A DNA stretch of 18,243 nt from the NCBI GenBank assembly GCA_035255485.1, contig DATEZO010000254.1, positions 1 through 18,243 of the forward strand, in the 5' to 3' direction. The position numbers were made by a program, and so were the translations under genes. This DNA is from DATEZO01 sp035255485. Lineage in GTDB: Bacteria > Pseudomonadota > Gammaproteobacteria > Burkholderiales > Burkholderiaceae_D. The notes below the pieces were generated by a model. That model searched no databases. It was not told the DNA's origin and saw only the letters and a program-made list of their open reading frames with translations. This document shows, one piece after another, positions 1 to 6,058 of the stretch. The first letter of the stretch is position 1. Each line of letters opens with the position of its first letter.

Positions 1-605
1 GCCCCGAGCAGCAGCATCACTCCGCCCGCCGTGCGGTCGATCCAGGCTTTGTAGCGAAGGTATGCCGTCCGCGGTCCGGCCGAGGACAAGGCCAGGGCGA
101 CGGCGGCATACCAGCCGGCTTCGATCGCAAACACGATGACGGGCAGCACCAGCATCAGGACGGTGGGAATGTGGCGCGGCAGCAGTGCCGCAAAGATGCT
201 GGCATAGACAATTGCGGTTTTCGGATTGCTGAGCTGGGTGCCGAGCCCGAGCAGGAAGGCGCGGCCGGCGCTTGCCGTGCGCGGGGCGTCGCTGGACTCG
301 GAAACGGAAAGCGGCTGCAGCGCGCCGCGCCAGATGCGCAAGCCGAGGTAAGCGATGTACGCGCCGCCGAGGATCTTTACCAGCAGGTAAAGCCAAGGCA
401 CGGCCGCCAGCAAGGCATGCAGGCCGAGCAGCGCGCCGATCGCAAATGTCATGCCGCCGATGCCCATGCCGAGCGCGGCCAGCAATCCGGCCCGGCGCGA
501 CGAGGCGACGGCAGTGCGGGCTACCATGACGAAACTCGGTCCCGGACTCATGGCGCCGATCGCCACGGCAGTCGCGATGCTGATGATGATCCATGTATTG
601 TTCAT
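1..605 (-). CDS. LysE/RhtB-family amino-acid exporter (3' end cut by window edge)
   Basis: The reverse-strand reading frame begins MNNTWIIISIATAVAIGAMS and continues with PGPSFVMVARTA, the signature N-terminal helix of LysE/RhtB exporters (the GPxxxxV region). About 201 codons are present and family members are about 205 residues, so only a few C-terminal residues lie outside the window. Five to six hydrophobic segments are visible, including TFAIGALLGLHALL and a late VLMLVLPVIVFAI segment. The middle loop around LSNPKTAIVYAS is also typical of the family. The protein should sit in the inner membrane and export amino acids or derivatives (Lys, Thr or homoserine type); the substrate cannot be told from sequence. 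The start ATG is preceded by AGGA about 8 nt upstream. No co-directional partner lies directly upstream. Confidence 0.9.
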   Translation of the reverse strand, partial: MNNTWIIISIATAVAIGAMSPGPSFVMVARTAVASSRRAGLLAALGMGIGGMTFAIGALLGLHALLAAVPWLYLLVKILGGAYIAYLGLRIWRGALQPLSVSESSDAPRTASAGRAFLLGLGTQLSNPKTAIVYASIFAALLPRHIPTVLMLVLPVIVFAIEAGWYAAVALALSSAGPRTAYLRYKAWIDRTAGGVMLLLG

Positions 606-947
606 GATGCGTTCCTAGAGAATGGCGCTTGCGGCGCGGGGCTGGCGCCAGGACCAGGCATGCGCCGGGGCCGGGCGGAAAACCGAATCATGCCCCAGTG
701 ACAACGGAAATGCCAGCCGGCAGAAGCATTGGTCCGATCTCAGTCGCCCCGGTGTTGCATGTTGCGCAGGTGCGGCCGGCAATTCCGCCGCTAATGATGA
801 CCGCCTCGGTCACTCAGGAAAACCGGGGAGTATCCTCAAAAACATGGTGAAATTCGCAATCGAATTGCGGTTGTTAAAAAATACTGACGCAGGTATATTT
901 CGTGCCCTGGATCGGCAGGTGATGCGTCAAACAAGCTGTCAAGCGTG
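606..947. other. Intergenic region with no convincing gene; holds a degenerate Spy 3'-end-like segment
   Basis: This 342-bp stretch lies between the start of the LysE gene and the end of the second DUF2892 gene. It should contain the lysE promoter, but no clean -35/-10 pair stands out. Positions 738-770 match the last codons of the Spy-like gene (3912-3944) at 28 of 33 bases, with all five differences being transitions. A short inverted repeat (CGCAAT, loop CGA, ATTGCG, 855-869) lies downstream of the DUF2892 genes and might end their transcript, but the stem is weak. A minus-strand 42-codon GTG-initiated frame with a CxxC pair exists here, but it has no ribosome binding site and weak codon bias, so I do not call it. 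Confidence 0.5.
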
Positions 948-1355
948 TCAGCCGGGTCGGTTGAAATCGCCGCGCATGGACTGGAGCGCAAAGCGCTCTT
1001 CGTTGATTTCCTTCGCGGTGCGCAAGCCCAGCCGGCGCAGCACCGCCAGCGGCGGACACCAGCCCTGCAGCGCATGCTGCACCATGAAGGCGGATGCCCC
1101 GATCGTCAGCGCGGCCCAGCGCTTGTCGACCGTTGCGGCAAGCGCGAGGCCGAGCAGCGACACCGTGGCGAAATTGGTTTGCAGGGTGCGCTCCACATCC
1201 CATTCCCGGTCCAGTTCATCCAGCCTGTTGCCGATAAGCGCGGTGCGGTCGTCGGCCGCATAAGCGGCGATCCGGCTTTCCATCTCTTCGTGAATCCGGG
1301 CGTTGCGTTCCGGTGCGGTATGCTGCTGCACCCGTGTTGCGGTATCAGGGATCAT
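948..1355 (-). CDS. DUF2892 (YgaP-like transmembrane domain) protein, paralog 2
   Basis: A 135-residue protein beginning MIPDTATRVQQ. It has a soluble, charged N-terminal half with the motif RLDELDREWDVERTLQ at about residues 44-60, then a hydrophobic region (VSLLGLALAATVDKRWAALT; IGASAFMVQHALQGW), and ends with the family hallmark LQGWCPPLAVLRRLGLRT followed by EINEERFAL. This is the DUF2892/YgaP-type membrane domain, found next to sulfide- and rhodanese-related genes. GAGGAGA sits just ahead of the chosen ATG, which rules out a longer upstream start. It lies 10 bp after a clear paralog (1366-1767) and is probably co-transcribed with it and the persulfide dioxygenase. Unlike the upstream copy it has a Cys in the QGWCP motif (the other has QGWYP). 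The exact function is unknown; I infer a membrane role linked to sulfur stress. Confidence 0.82.
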   Translation of the reverse strand: MIPDTATRVQQHTAPERNARIHEEMESRIAAYAADDRTALIGNRLDELDREWDVERTLQTNFATVSLLGLALAATVDKRWAALTIGASAFMVQHALQGWCPPLAVLRRLGLRTAKEINEERFALQSMRGDFNRPG

Positions 1356-1365
1356 GACTGTCTCC

Positions 1366-1767
1366 TCAATGGCGGGTTGCGTGCCCGGAGCGCAATGCCC
1401 GCAAGGCGCTGCGTTCCTGTTCGATTTCATTTTGCGAGCGCACGCCGAGACGCCGCAACACCGGCAGCAGCGGATACCATCCCTGCAGGTTGTGCAGCAG
1501 CAGCATGCCGGCTGCCGTGGCGGAGAGCGCGAACCACCTGCGGTCATGCACCAGGCCAAGGACCGCGCCAAGCGCAACCGTCAGCGGCGCCTCGGTTTCG
1601 ATGATGCGCTCGGTATTCCACTCGCGGTCCAGTTCGCGCAGGCGCTGGTCGATCTGCTGCGGGCTTGCGTCGGCATAGCGGGAGAAGGTTTCCCTTGCCT
1701 GCTGCCCGGTTTGCCGGTTGATGGCATCGGGCGTATTCGCTTCCACGCGTTGTGTTGTCGGAATCAT
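1366..1767 (-). CDS. DUF2892 (YgaP-like transmembrane domain) protein, paralog 1
   Basis: A 133-residue protein beginning MIPTTQRVEANT. The downstream paralog also starts MIP-T-RV, and here AAGGAG precedes the ATG with suitable spacing; a longer start at 1785 (MSEGAG) would place that Shine-Dalgarno inside the coding region. It shares the core ELDREW..ER, a hydrophobic middle (VALGAVLGLVHDRRWFALSA, then TAAGMLLLHNLQGW), YPLLPVLRRLGVRS and a closing EIEQERSALRALR with the neighbour at 948-1355, so the pair is a tandem duplication. It follows the persulfide dioxygenase gene by 58 bp on the same strand. DUF2892 domains are often fused or adjacent to rhodaneses and persulfide dioxygenases; biochemical function is not established from sequence. 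Confidence 0.82.
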   Translation of the reverse strand: MIPTTQRVEANTPDAINRQTGQQARETFSRYADASPQQIDQRLRELDREWNTERIIETEAPLTVALGAVLGLVHDRRWFALSATAAGMLLLHNLQGWYPLLPVLRRLGVRSQNEIEQERSALRALRSGHATRH

Positions 1768-1825
1768 TCCTGCTCCTTCGCTCATGCGTTATGAGAACAA
1801 TGCCGCATTGTCCGCGGCTGCACCA

Positions 1826-2575
1826 TCAACCCTGCCGGCTCTCCGTCATTTGCTGGCAGTATTTCCTGAGCTCGTCCGGCAAATGCGACGGGCATGCGCC
1901 GCATTGCCGGTTGCCCGGCACGGCGTAATCGATGAATGTCGGATACGGCAGATTCAGGTTGGCCATGATCTCCCTGAACTGCTCCAGCGTCCGCTCTTTG
2001 CCCAGTCGCGGGTTGCGCTTCTTCTCCTGCGCAATCGACGATACGCGCCGGTTGTCGTAGTCATGCGCCGGGTAGACCAGGCAGTCGTCCGGCAGCGAAA
2101 ACAGCTTTTCGTGCACGCTGCGGAACAACGCATCGGGATTGCCGTTCTGGAAGTCGGTCCGGCCGCAACCCTCGATCAGCAGCGCATCGCCGGTAAATAC
2201 GCGATCGCCGCACAGATAGGCATGGTGGCCGTCCGTATGTCCCGGCGTATGCAGCGGCTGCAGCACCAGGCTGCCGACCCGGAACGGACGTCCTTCCTCC
2301 ACGCCGGTATCGACGCAGGGGAGGCGGTCGAAGGCGGGCGCGGCAATCTTGCTGCCGGTCTTTTGCTTCAGTTCGAGCGCAGCCGTAATATGGTCCGCGT
2401 GGATATGCGTATCGAGGGTGCAGGCCAGCGTCAGTCCGAGCTGGTGGATCTGGTCGAGGTCGCGCTCCATCGCCACGACCACCGGATCGATCAGGATCGC
2501 CTGCCCGCTCTGTTCGCATCCGAGCAGATAGGTATAGGTGCACGATAGCGGTTCGAACAACTGGCGAAAAATCAT
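1826..2575 (-). CDS. ETHE1/Blh-like persulfide dioxygenase (MBL-fold metallo-hydrolase)
   Basis: This 249-residue protein carries the metallo-beta-lactamase motif THIHADH at about residues 56-62 (His57, His59, Asp61, His62). Further metal ligands are His113 in HTPGHTDGH, Asp130 in VFTGDALLI and His171 in YPAHDY. The CGRTDFQNGN segment (137-146) and the C-terminal NLPYPTFIDYAVPGNRQCG block are typical of the ETHE1/Blh sulfur dioxygenase subgroup rather than glyoxalase II. ETHE1-type enzymes are mononuclear iron enzymes that oxidise glutathione persulfide to sulfite. The product sulfite would suit the divergent TSUP exporter, and the DUF2892 genes follow downstream. The start is fixed by GGAGGG, and the preceding small ORF ends in TGA directly abutting this ATG, suggesting translational coupling. 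It could also accept other thiol-persulfides. Confidence 0.9.
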   Translation of the reverse strand: MIFRQLFEPLSCTYTYLLGCEQSGQAILIDPVVVAMERDLDQIHQLGLTLACTLDTHIHADHITAALELKQKTGSKIAAPAFDRLPCVDTGVEEGRPFRVGSLVLQPLHTPGHTDGHHAYLCGDRVFTGDALLIEGCGRTDFQNGNPDALFRSVHEKLFSLPDDCLVYPAHDYDNRRVSSIAQEKKRNPRLGKERTLEQFREIMANLNLPYPTFIDYAVPGNRQCGACPSHLPDELRKYCQQMTESRQG

Positions 2576-2788
2576 TCACCCTCCTTGCCGCCAGGCGGGC
2601 CGGCGTTCTGCCTGCCTGCCTGCATTCTTCTTGTCGACTACGCCTGGCAAGTCTTTCGTCGGGCGGCCGAACTTGCCCTTCAGGTCGTCGACGCCGGACT
2701 GCGGCCTTGCCACCTTCTGCAGTTCCGCGCGTTCCCGGCGCTTGTCAGCGCTGTCGATCCCCATCCGCCGGTCCCGCTGCTCGACCAT
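2576..2788 (-). CDS. Small basic hypothetical protein (70 aa), tentative
   Basis: A 70-codon frame, highly charged, reading MVEQRDRRMGIDSADKRRER then AELQKVARPQSGVDDLKGKF and ending rich in Arg and Gly. Third codon positions are mostly G or C, which agrees with real coding in this genome, and its TGA stop is immediately followed by the ATG of the persulfide dioxygenase, as in a coupled operon. The ribosome binding site for the first Met is poor; Met9 is an alternative start. There is no signal peptide or membrane segment, and I recognise no domain. It could instead be untranslated leader. Confidence 0.4.
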   Translation of the reverse strand: MVEQRDRRMGIDSADKRRERAELQKVARPQSGVDDLKGKFGRPTKDLPGVVDKKNAGRQAERRPAWRQGG

Positions 2789-2802
2789 TCGGGCATAGGT
2801 AA

Positions 2803-2837
2803 ATTCTGAAACTATGACCTTTTGTCATTGTCAAAAG
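2803..2837. promoter_or_regulatory. Candidate promoter/operator of the divergent sulfide locus
   Basis: On the minus strand a perfect -35 hexamer TTGACA (2834-2829) is followed by a perfect inverted repeat, ATGAC-CTTTT-GTCAT on the plus strand (2814-2828). This places it between the -35 and a weak downstream -10 such as CAGAAT (2808-2803), whose spacing of about 20 bp is long. The right arm overlaps two tandem copies of TTGTCA (2822-2833). A repressor bound here would block the promoter reading toward the persulfide dioxygenase. The sequence is seen directly; the function is inferred. Confidence 0.4.
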
Positions 2838-2867
2838 TTCTATTTGACGCGGGCGAAAAATGGAATG

Positions 2868-3052
2868 CCGTTTCAGCAGTCCCCGCTCGTTGTGGTGCCA
2901 TCTTCCCGTCCATCGAACCGGCATGAAACATCTTTCGCACGCGGCACGAGAGGGAACAGATTTTTTATGCCATTGCCGCCGCAAAAGTGATTGCGGTCAT
3001 AAGCGTGCTGTACGACCTGTATGGCAAGGACGGGAAGACGGATGATCATTGA
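2868..3052 (+). pseudogene. Frameshifted remnant of an ArsR-family (BigR/SqrR/YgaV-like) repressor
   Basis: No intact gene exists here, but two adjacent frames read like the C-terminal half of an ArsR-family regulator. The frame at about 2868-2925 gives SSPRSLWCHLPVHRTGM, resembling the recognition helix pattern S-x-S-x-LSQHLAVLR-x-GM. The next frame, from 2927 to the TGA at 3050-3052, gives RTRHEREQIFYAIAAAKVIA then VISVLYDLYGKDGKTDDH, matching the wing and last helix pattern TRREG-QIFY-IA--KV---I--LY-LYC. A frameshift and an in-frame TGA (2924-2926) separate the two parts, and no N-terminal third is found. The usual final Cys (LYxLYC) is Gly here. The remnant's stop overlaps the TSUP start at 3042, as expected for a former regulator-exporter operon. 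Recognition is by eye and needs a profile search. Confidence 0.55.
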
Positions 3053-3839
3053 GCTCGCTCTGGGTCTGGCGGTCGGGGCGGTAATGGCGCTGACCGGCGC
3101 CGGCGGCGGTATATTGGCAGTGCCACTGCTGGTATTCATTTTGAAACTCAATGTCGTCCAGGCGGCTCCAGTCGGGCTGCTCGCGGTCGGCATCGCCGCA
3201 GCACTGGGCGCCGCGCACGGCCTGAAGGAAGGGATCGTTCGCTACCGTGCGGCGCTGCTGATGGGATCGGTCGGCATGCTGCTGGCGCCCGTTGGCATCT
3301 GGCTTGCACGGCGCGTCGACAACCGCTGGCTGAGCGCCGTGTTTGCCATTGTCCTGCTGCTGGTCGCGTATCGGGCGTTGCGCGATGCACGCAATGCGCC
3401 CGATGAATCCGAGCAGCAGCGCCAGGCGCTGTGCATGCGGAGCAGCGCTACCGGGCGCTTTGTCTGGAGTGCGTCTTGCGCACGTGCGCTCGCTTTGTCC
3501 GGCGGTCTTGCCGGCCTGTTATCAGGTCTGCTCGGGGTTGGCGGCGGCTTCGTGATCGTGCCGTCTCTCAAGCGCCACAGCGACCTGACAATGCACTCGA
3601 TAACCTCCACCTCGCTCGCAGTCATCGCCCTGGTATCGTTCAGCGGAATCGTGTCGAGCGTTTCGTCCGGCAATCTGAACTGGAGCATCGCGCTGCCATT
3701 TGCTGCCGGCGCGCTTGCCGGCATGCTCGCCGGGCGAATGATCGCATCCCGGTTACCGGGTCCGCAAATGCAAAAAGGATTCGGCGCGGTATCGGCCCTG
3801 GTCGCGATCGGCATGGTGATGAAGTCGCTTGCCGGGTAG
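3042..3839 (+). CDS. TSUP (TauE/SafE) family sulfite/organosulfur exporter
   Basis: A 265-residue polytopic membrane protein. It has the duplicated TSUP signature: TGAGGGILAVPLLVF at about residues 18-32 and LLGVGGGFVIVPSL at about 163-176. About eight hydrophobic segments are present, with a charged loop (RDARNAPDESEQQRQA) between the two halves at about 114-129. TSUP proteins move sulfite, sulfonates or related anions across the inner membrane. Beside a persulfide dioxygenase (which makes sulfite) and DUF2892 proteins, sulfite export is the natural inference. I chose ATG 3042 (MIIELALG) after GGGAAGACGG; an in-frame ATG at 3021 would add seven residues. The start overlaps the stop of the decayed ArsR-like gene. 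Confidence 0.9.
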   Translation: MIIELALGLAVGAVMALTGAGGGILAVPLLVFILKLNVVQAAPVGLLAVGIAAALGAAHGLKEGIVRYRAALLMGSVGMLLAPVGIWLARRVDNRWLSAVFAIVLLLVAYRALRDARNAPDESEQQRQALCMRSSATGRFVWSASCARALALSGGLAGLLSGLLGVGGGFVIVPSLKRHSDLTMHSITSTSLAVIALVSFSGIVSSVSSGNLNWSIALPFAAGALAGMLAGRMIASRLPGPQMQKGFGAVSALVAIGMVMKSLAG

Positions 3840-3913
3840 GAGAGCGGTCGCGCATCGCCATCCGAAGCGCCCCTATCCGGGTCGGAGCTCAGGGCGCCTG
3901 ATTGAATGGCGTC

Positions 3914-4483
3914 TCAGTCGCCCCAGCGCCGCATGTTGTGCAGGCGTGTGCGCTGTTCGTTCGTGAGGACCGACTCGATCCGGTTATCGGTATCGACCGA
4001 CAGTTCCATCATTTGTCGCTGGATATCCTGCACTTTGGCGTACTGCCGGCCGATGGCTGCGGGATCGCGCTTGTCTGCATTATTGAGATCACGCAAGCGG
4101 GCATATTCATCCGTCATTTTGCCGCCAAGCTCCCAATGCCTCTTGCGCGCTTCATCGCGTATCTTGTCGATTTTCGACACTTGCTCGCGCGACAGGTCGA
4201 GTGCGCCGAGCCCCCGTATGCCATAGCCACCCATCATGCCGGGGCCATAACCACCCATCATGCCGGGGCCATAGCCGTCCATCATGCCGGGACCGTAACC
4301 GTAGCCGCCATGATAACCACCCATCATGCCGGGGCCCATCCCGCCATAGTTTCCGCTCCTTGTCTCGGGTGGCGCCGCGCCTCTGCCATCCTGCTGTGCG
4401 GAGGATGCCGCCGGCACACCGAGCCCAAAGGCCGTGGCGACAGCGATCAACAGGAAGCGATGGCGAGCATTGAAATGGTTCAT
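3914..4483 (-). CDS. Spy/CpxP-like periplasmic protein with Gly-Met-Tyr repeats
   Basis: A 189-residue exported protein. A signal peptide is visible (MNHFNARHRFLLIAVATAFG, with cleavage likely after the ASSA at about 26-29). Residues 47-88 form a low-complexity block of GPGMMGGYG-type repeats. The C-terminal part is a helical Spy/CpxP-like domain with two LTxxQ-type motifs, LDLSREQ (95-101) and LTNEQ (173-177). Members of this family are periplasmic chaperones or metal- and envelope-stress accessory proteins. The Met/Tyr/His-rich repeats could bind copper or other metals; that is inference. AAGGAG lies just ahead of the ATG. It is the last of three co-directional genes (DUF2892, SHOCT, Spy-like) with gaps of about 50 bp, probably one operon. 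Confidence 0.85.
   Translation of the reverse strand: MNHFNARHRFLLIAVATAFGLGVPAASSAQQDGRGAAPPETRSGNYGGMGPGMMGGYHGGYGYGPGMMDGYGPGMMGGYGPGMMGGYGIRGLGALDLSREQVSKIDKIRDEARKRHWELGGKMTDEYARLRDLNNADKRDPAAIGRQYAKVQDIQRQMMELSVDTDNRIESVLTNEQRTRLHNMRRWGD
4227..4340. repeat. 24-bp tandem repeats inside the Spy-like gene
   Basis: Four copies of a 24-bp unit occur (4227-4250, 4251-4274, 4275-4298, 4317-4340), with an 18-bp spacer (4299-4316) before the last copy. Each carries CCATCATGCCGGG and encodes a variant of YGPGMMGG on the minus strand. The first two units differ by one base, so the array is recent or kept uniform and may vary in copy number between strains. Confidence 0.85.
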
Positions 4484-4535
4484 TTTTTTCTCCTTGCCGA
4501 TTCAGGACATTGGTTGCAATTCCATGGAACCCGGT

Positions 4536-4772
4536 TTATTTCTTCTGTAAATCGTCGCGCTTCTGGAAATATTCGTCGCGACTGAGCTCGCCGCGTGCGT
4601 AGGCGTCATCCAGTATGTCGCGCGCGCTACGCCCATGTTGCCCATGCTTGCCCGCAAACAGATATTTGATGGCGGCGGCAATTACGGCAATCACCAGGAA
4701 CCAGAACAGGATCATGATCAGCCCGCCAAACATCCATGCGTGATCGTATCCGTAACCATAGCCATACATCAT
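4536..4772 (-). CDS. SHOCT-domain small membrane protein
   Basis: A 78-residue protein beginning MMYGYGYGYDHAWM, with one transmembrane helix at about residues 15-40 (GGLIMILFWFLVIAVIAAAI) and a C-terminal SHOCT motif at about 49-76 (ARDILDDAYARGELSRDEYF followed by QKRDDLQKK). SHOCT modules are short helical oligomerisation or targeting pieces of unclear function. The Gly-Tyr-rich N-terminus mirrors the GGYG repeats of the neighbouring Spy-like protein. GGAGG precedes the ATG; a second ATG directly follows. It lies between the DUF2892 gene and the Spy-like gene in the same orientation, a grouping I recall from other betaproteobacterial stress loci. Confidence 0.85.
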   Translation of the reverse strand: MMYGYGYGYDHAWMFGGLIMILFWFLVIAVIAAAIKYLFAGKHGQHGRSARDILDDAYARGELSRDEYFQKRDDLQKK

Positions 4773-4822
4773 GCCGTCAGCCTCCGGTGCAAATTCCGCC
4801 CGGGGAAAACTTCCCAGGCGTT

Positions 4823-5146
4823 TCAGTGCAAAAGGGCACGATTTTCCTGTGTCAGCGGTATATCGTCGCTCGGCTTTTCTGGCGTCGAAGATATGCCGGT
4901 ACCCCGGGTTGCCTGTGTCAAAAGCACATTGTTACCTTGGCTCTCCTTGCGGGTATTGATGCCGAGCAGACTATTGAAAGGACAATATCCGGTTAGCCCC
5001 GTGGTCAGCGCGGTTACGCCAACGACGCCGGCGAGCCCGCGCAGCAGTACGCCACCGCCATACAGCAAAGCAAAGGCGGGAAGCGCCACGCCAGCAATAA
5101 TGCGAACGGTTTTGTCGGCACCACCGACATTGCGTGTAATTGCCAT
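4823..5146 (-). CDS. DUF2892 (YgaP-like transmembrane domain) protein, third copy
   Basis: A 107-residue protein starting MAITRNVGGADKTVRIIAGV, the classic start of stand-alone DUF2892 proteins. Two hydrophobic helices follow (ALPAFALLYGGGVLLRGLAG and VVGVTALTTGLTGY), then the hallmark CPFNSLLGINT. The C-terminal tail of about 35 residues is polar and longer than usual. A start at 5206 was rejected because AAAGGA lies directly upstream of the ATG at 5146 and the family homology begins there. It is the first gene of a probable operon with the SHOCT and Spy-like genes. It is far diverged from the tandem pair at 948-1767, so it is not a recent duplicate of them. Function is unknown. Confidence 0.85.
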   Translation of the reverse strand: MAITRNVGGADKTVRIIAGVALPAFALLYGGGVLLRGLAGVVGVTALTTGLTGYCPFNSLLGINTRKESQGNNVLLTQATRGTGISSTPEKPSDDIPLTQENRALLH

Positions 5147-5506
5147 TTTGAAATCCTTTGATTTGGGAAAATATCTGGGCACATCTGGAAACCCTTCCTT
5201 GGACAAGAAGAATGGTTGCCAATTCCTTCAGATGGCGGGGCAAAAAAGTCTGTGTCTGTTTTCCGCGTACGCTGTTGCAATTCTTGCGGTGTTGAATTGA
5301 TCTGTTTTCATCCTGTTGCCGGTGTGGTCCGGTCCTTTCCAGCCGTCGGCGATATACTGTGCGGATAATTTTCTTCGACAGGCGGGCAGGGTGCTCCTGT
5401 GCTGGCCGATATGCATCGCGGAATTGCATGATGGAAGAGTCAAGCCTGCTGCATGCAATGGGCAACCCTGACTTGCATGCACGATGACAAAGAAGGCGAC
5501 CACCCT
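5147..5506. other. Divergent intergenic region between the DUF2892 operon and a small membrane protein gene
   Basis: These 360 bp separate the minus-strand DUF2892/SHOCT/Spy-like operon from the plus-strand small membrane protein and should hold both promoters. A TATACT hexamer (5353-5358) and a GATAAT (5364-5369) on the plus strand are possible -10 elements, but neither has a good -35 at the right spacing. No further gene, tRNA or strong repeat is seen. Confidence 0.4.
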
Positions 5507-5755
5507 ATGGATGACTTGAATACCCTCGGATCTCTTGGCCTGGCGCTTCCGACGCCCGCGTACCTGTTCGGCGCTCTTCTTTTCGGCATCATCGGCATTG
5601 CCGCCTATCGCTACGGAAAGAAAACCTCACGCGGCTATCCCAAGTGGATCGGCGTCGGCCTGATGCTTTATCCCTACGCCATTTCGCAAACATGGACGCT
5701 GTATGTCGTTGGCGGGATCTTATGCGCGGCGCTGTATGTCCTGCGTGAGCAATGA
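5507..5755 (+). CDS. Small integral membrane protein of unknown function
   Basis: An 82-residue protein from MDDLNTLGSLGLALPTPAYL, with about three hydrophobic segments: AYLFGALLFGIIGIAAYRYG (19-38), WIGVGLMLYPYAISQTW (47-63) and LYVVGGILCAALYVL (65-79). The GKK after the first helix and the LMLYPYAIS segment resemble a widespread small-protein family often labelled "amino acid transport protein" in databases without experimental support; I would not accept that function. The start at 5507 has AAGG about 13 nt upstream, which is rather far; an in-frame ATG at 5477 is a less likely alternative. It stands alone between two unrelated transcription units. Confidence 0.7.
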   Translation: MDDLNTLGSLGLALPTPAYLFGALLFGIIGIAAYRYGKKTSRGYPKWIGVGLMLYPYAISQTWTLYVVGGILCAALYVLREQ

Positions 5756-6058
5756 TAAGGAAGGCGGCGTTCCATGCGCCATTTCAACCGCCCAACAGGC
5801 CAATAGGCCAACGATATTTGGAATAGCTTTCTATTGCCTGTGTAGCGTCGGCTTGAGACACCCGTTGGCTTGAAGACTGATGGAAATAGTCGGGTTGAAA
5901 TTAATATTTAATCCTGTCCCTGCAATCAGACAATTCTGTTTTTCGCCGTCGCGAATACAAGCAGGCGGCAAATACGGCAAGCACAGGAAATTTCCGGCAA
6001 GCGGGAACAGGCTACCCGGCTTTGCGTTATCCGGTTTCACATCGTCGCTATGCCGCCA
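5756..6058. other. Intergenic region, nothing clear
   Basis: About 300 bp between two convergent genes. It is patchily AT-rich (around 5885-5915) and contains a perfect 10-bp palindrome GGAAATTTCC near 5988-5997. I see no convincing gene, RNA or terminator with a T-run. Confidence 0.4.

Noticed and set aside
692..820. Minus-strand 42-codon GTG frame with a TCATC (CxxC) motif
   Set aside because: No Shine-Dalgarno, weak third-position bias, and an alternative explanation as a decayed Spy-like gene end in another frame.
3855..3900. GC-rich inverted sequence (GCGCCCC...AGGGCGC) between the TSUP and Spy-like genes considered as a bidirectional terminator
   Set aside because: The arms are imperfect, the loop is long and neither side has a T-run, so it is too weak to list as a feature.
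4227..4340. Regular repeats considered as a CRISPR array
   Set aside because: The repeats are 24 bp and directly adjacent without unique spacers. They keep the reading frame and encode a Gly/Met/Tyr tract in a secreted protein.
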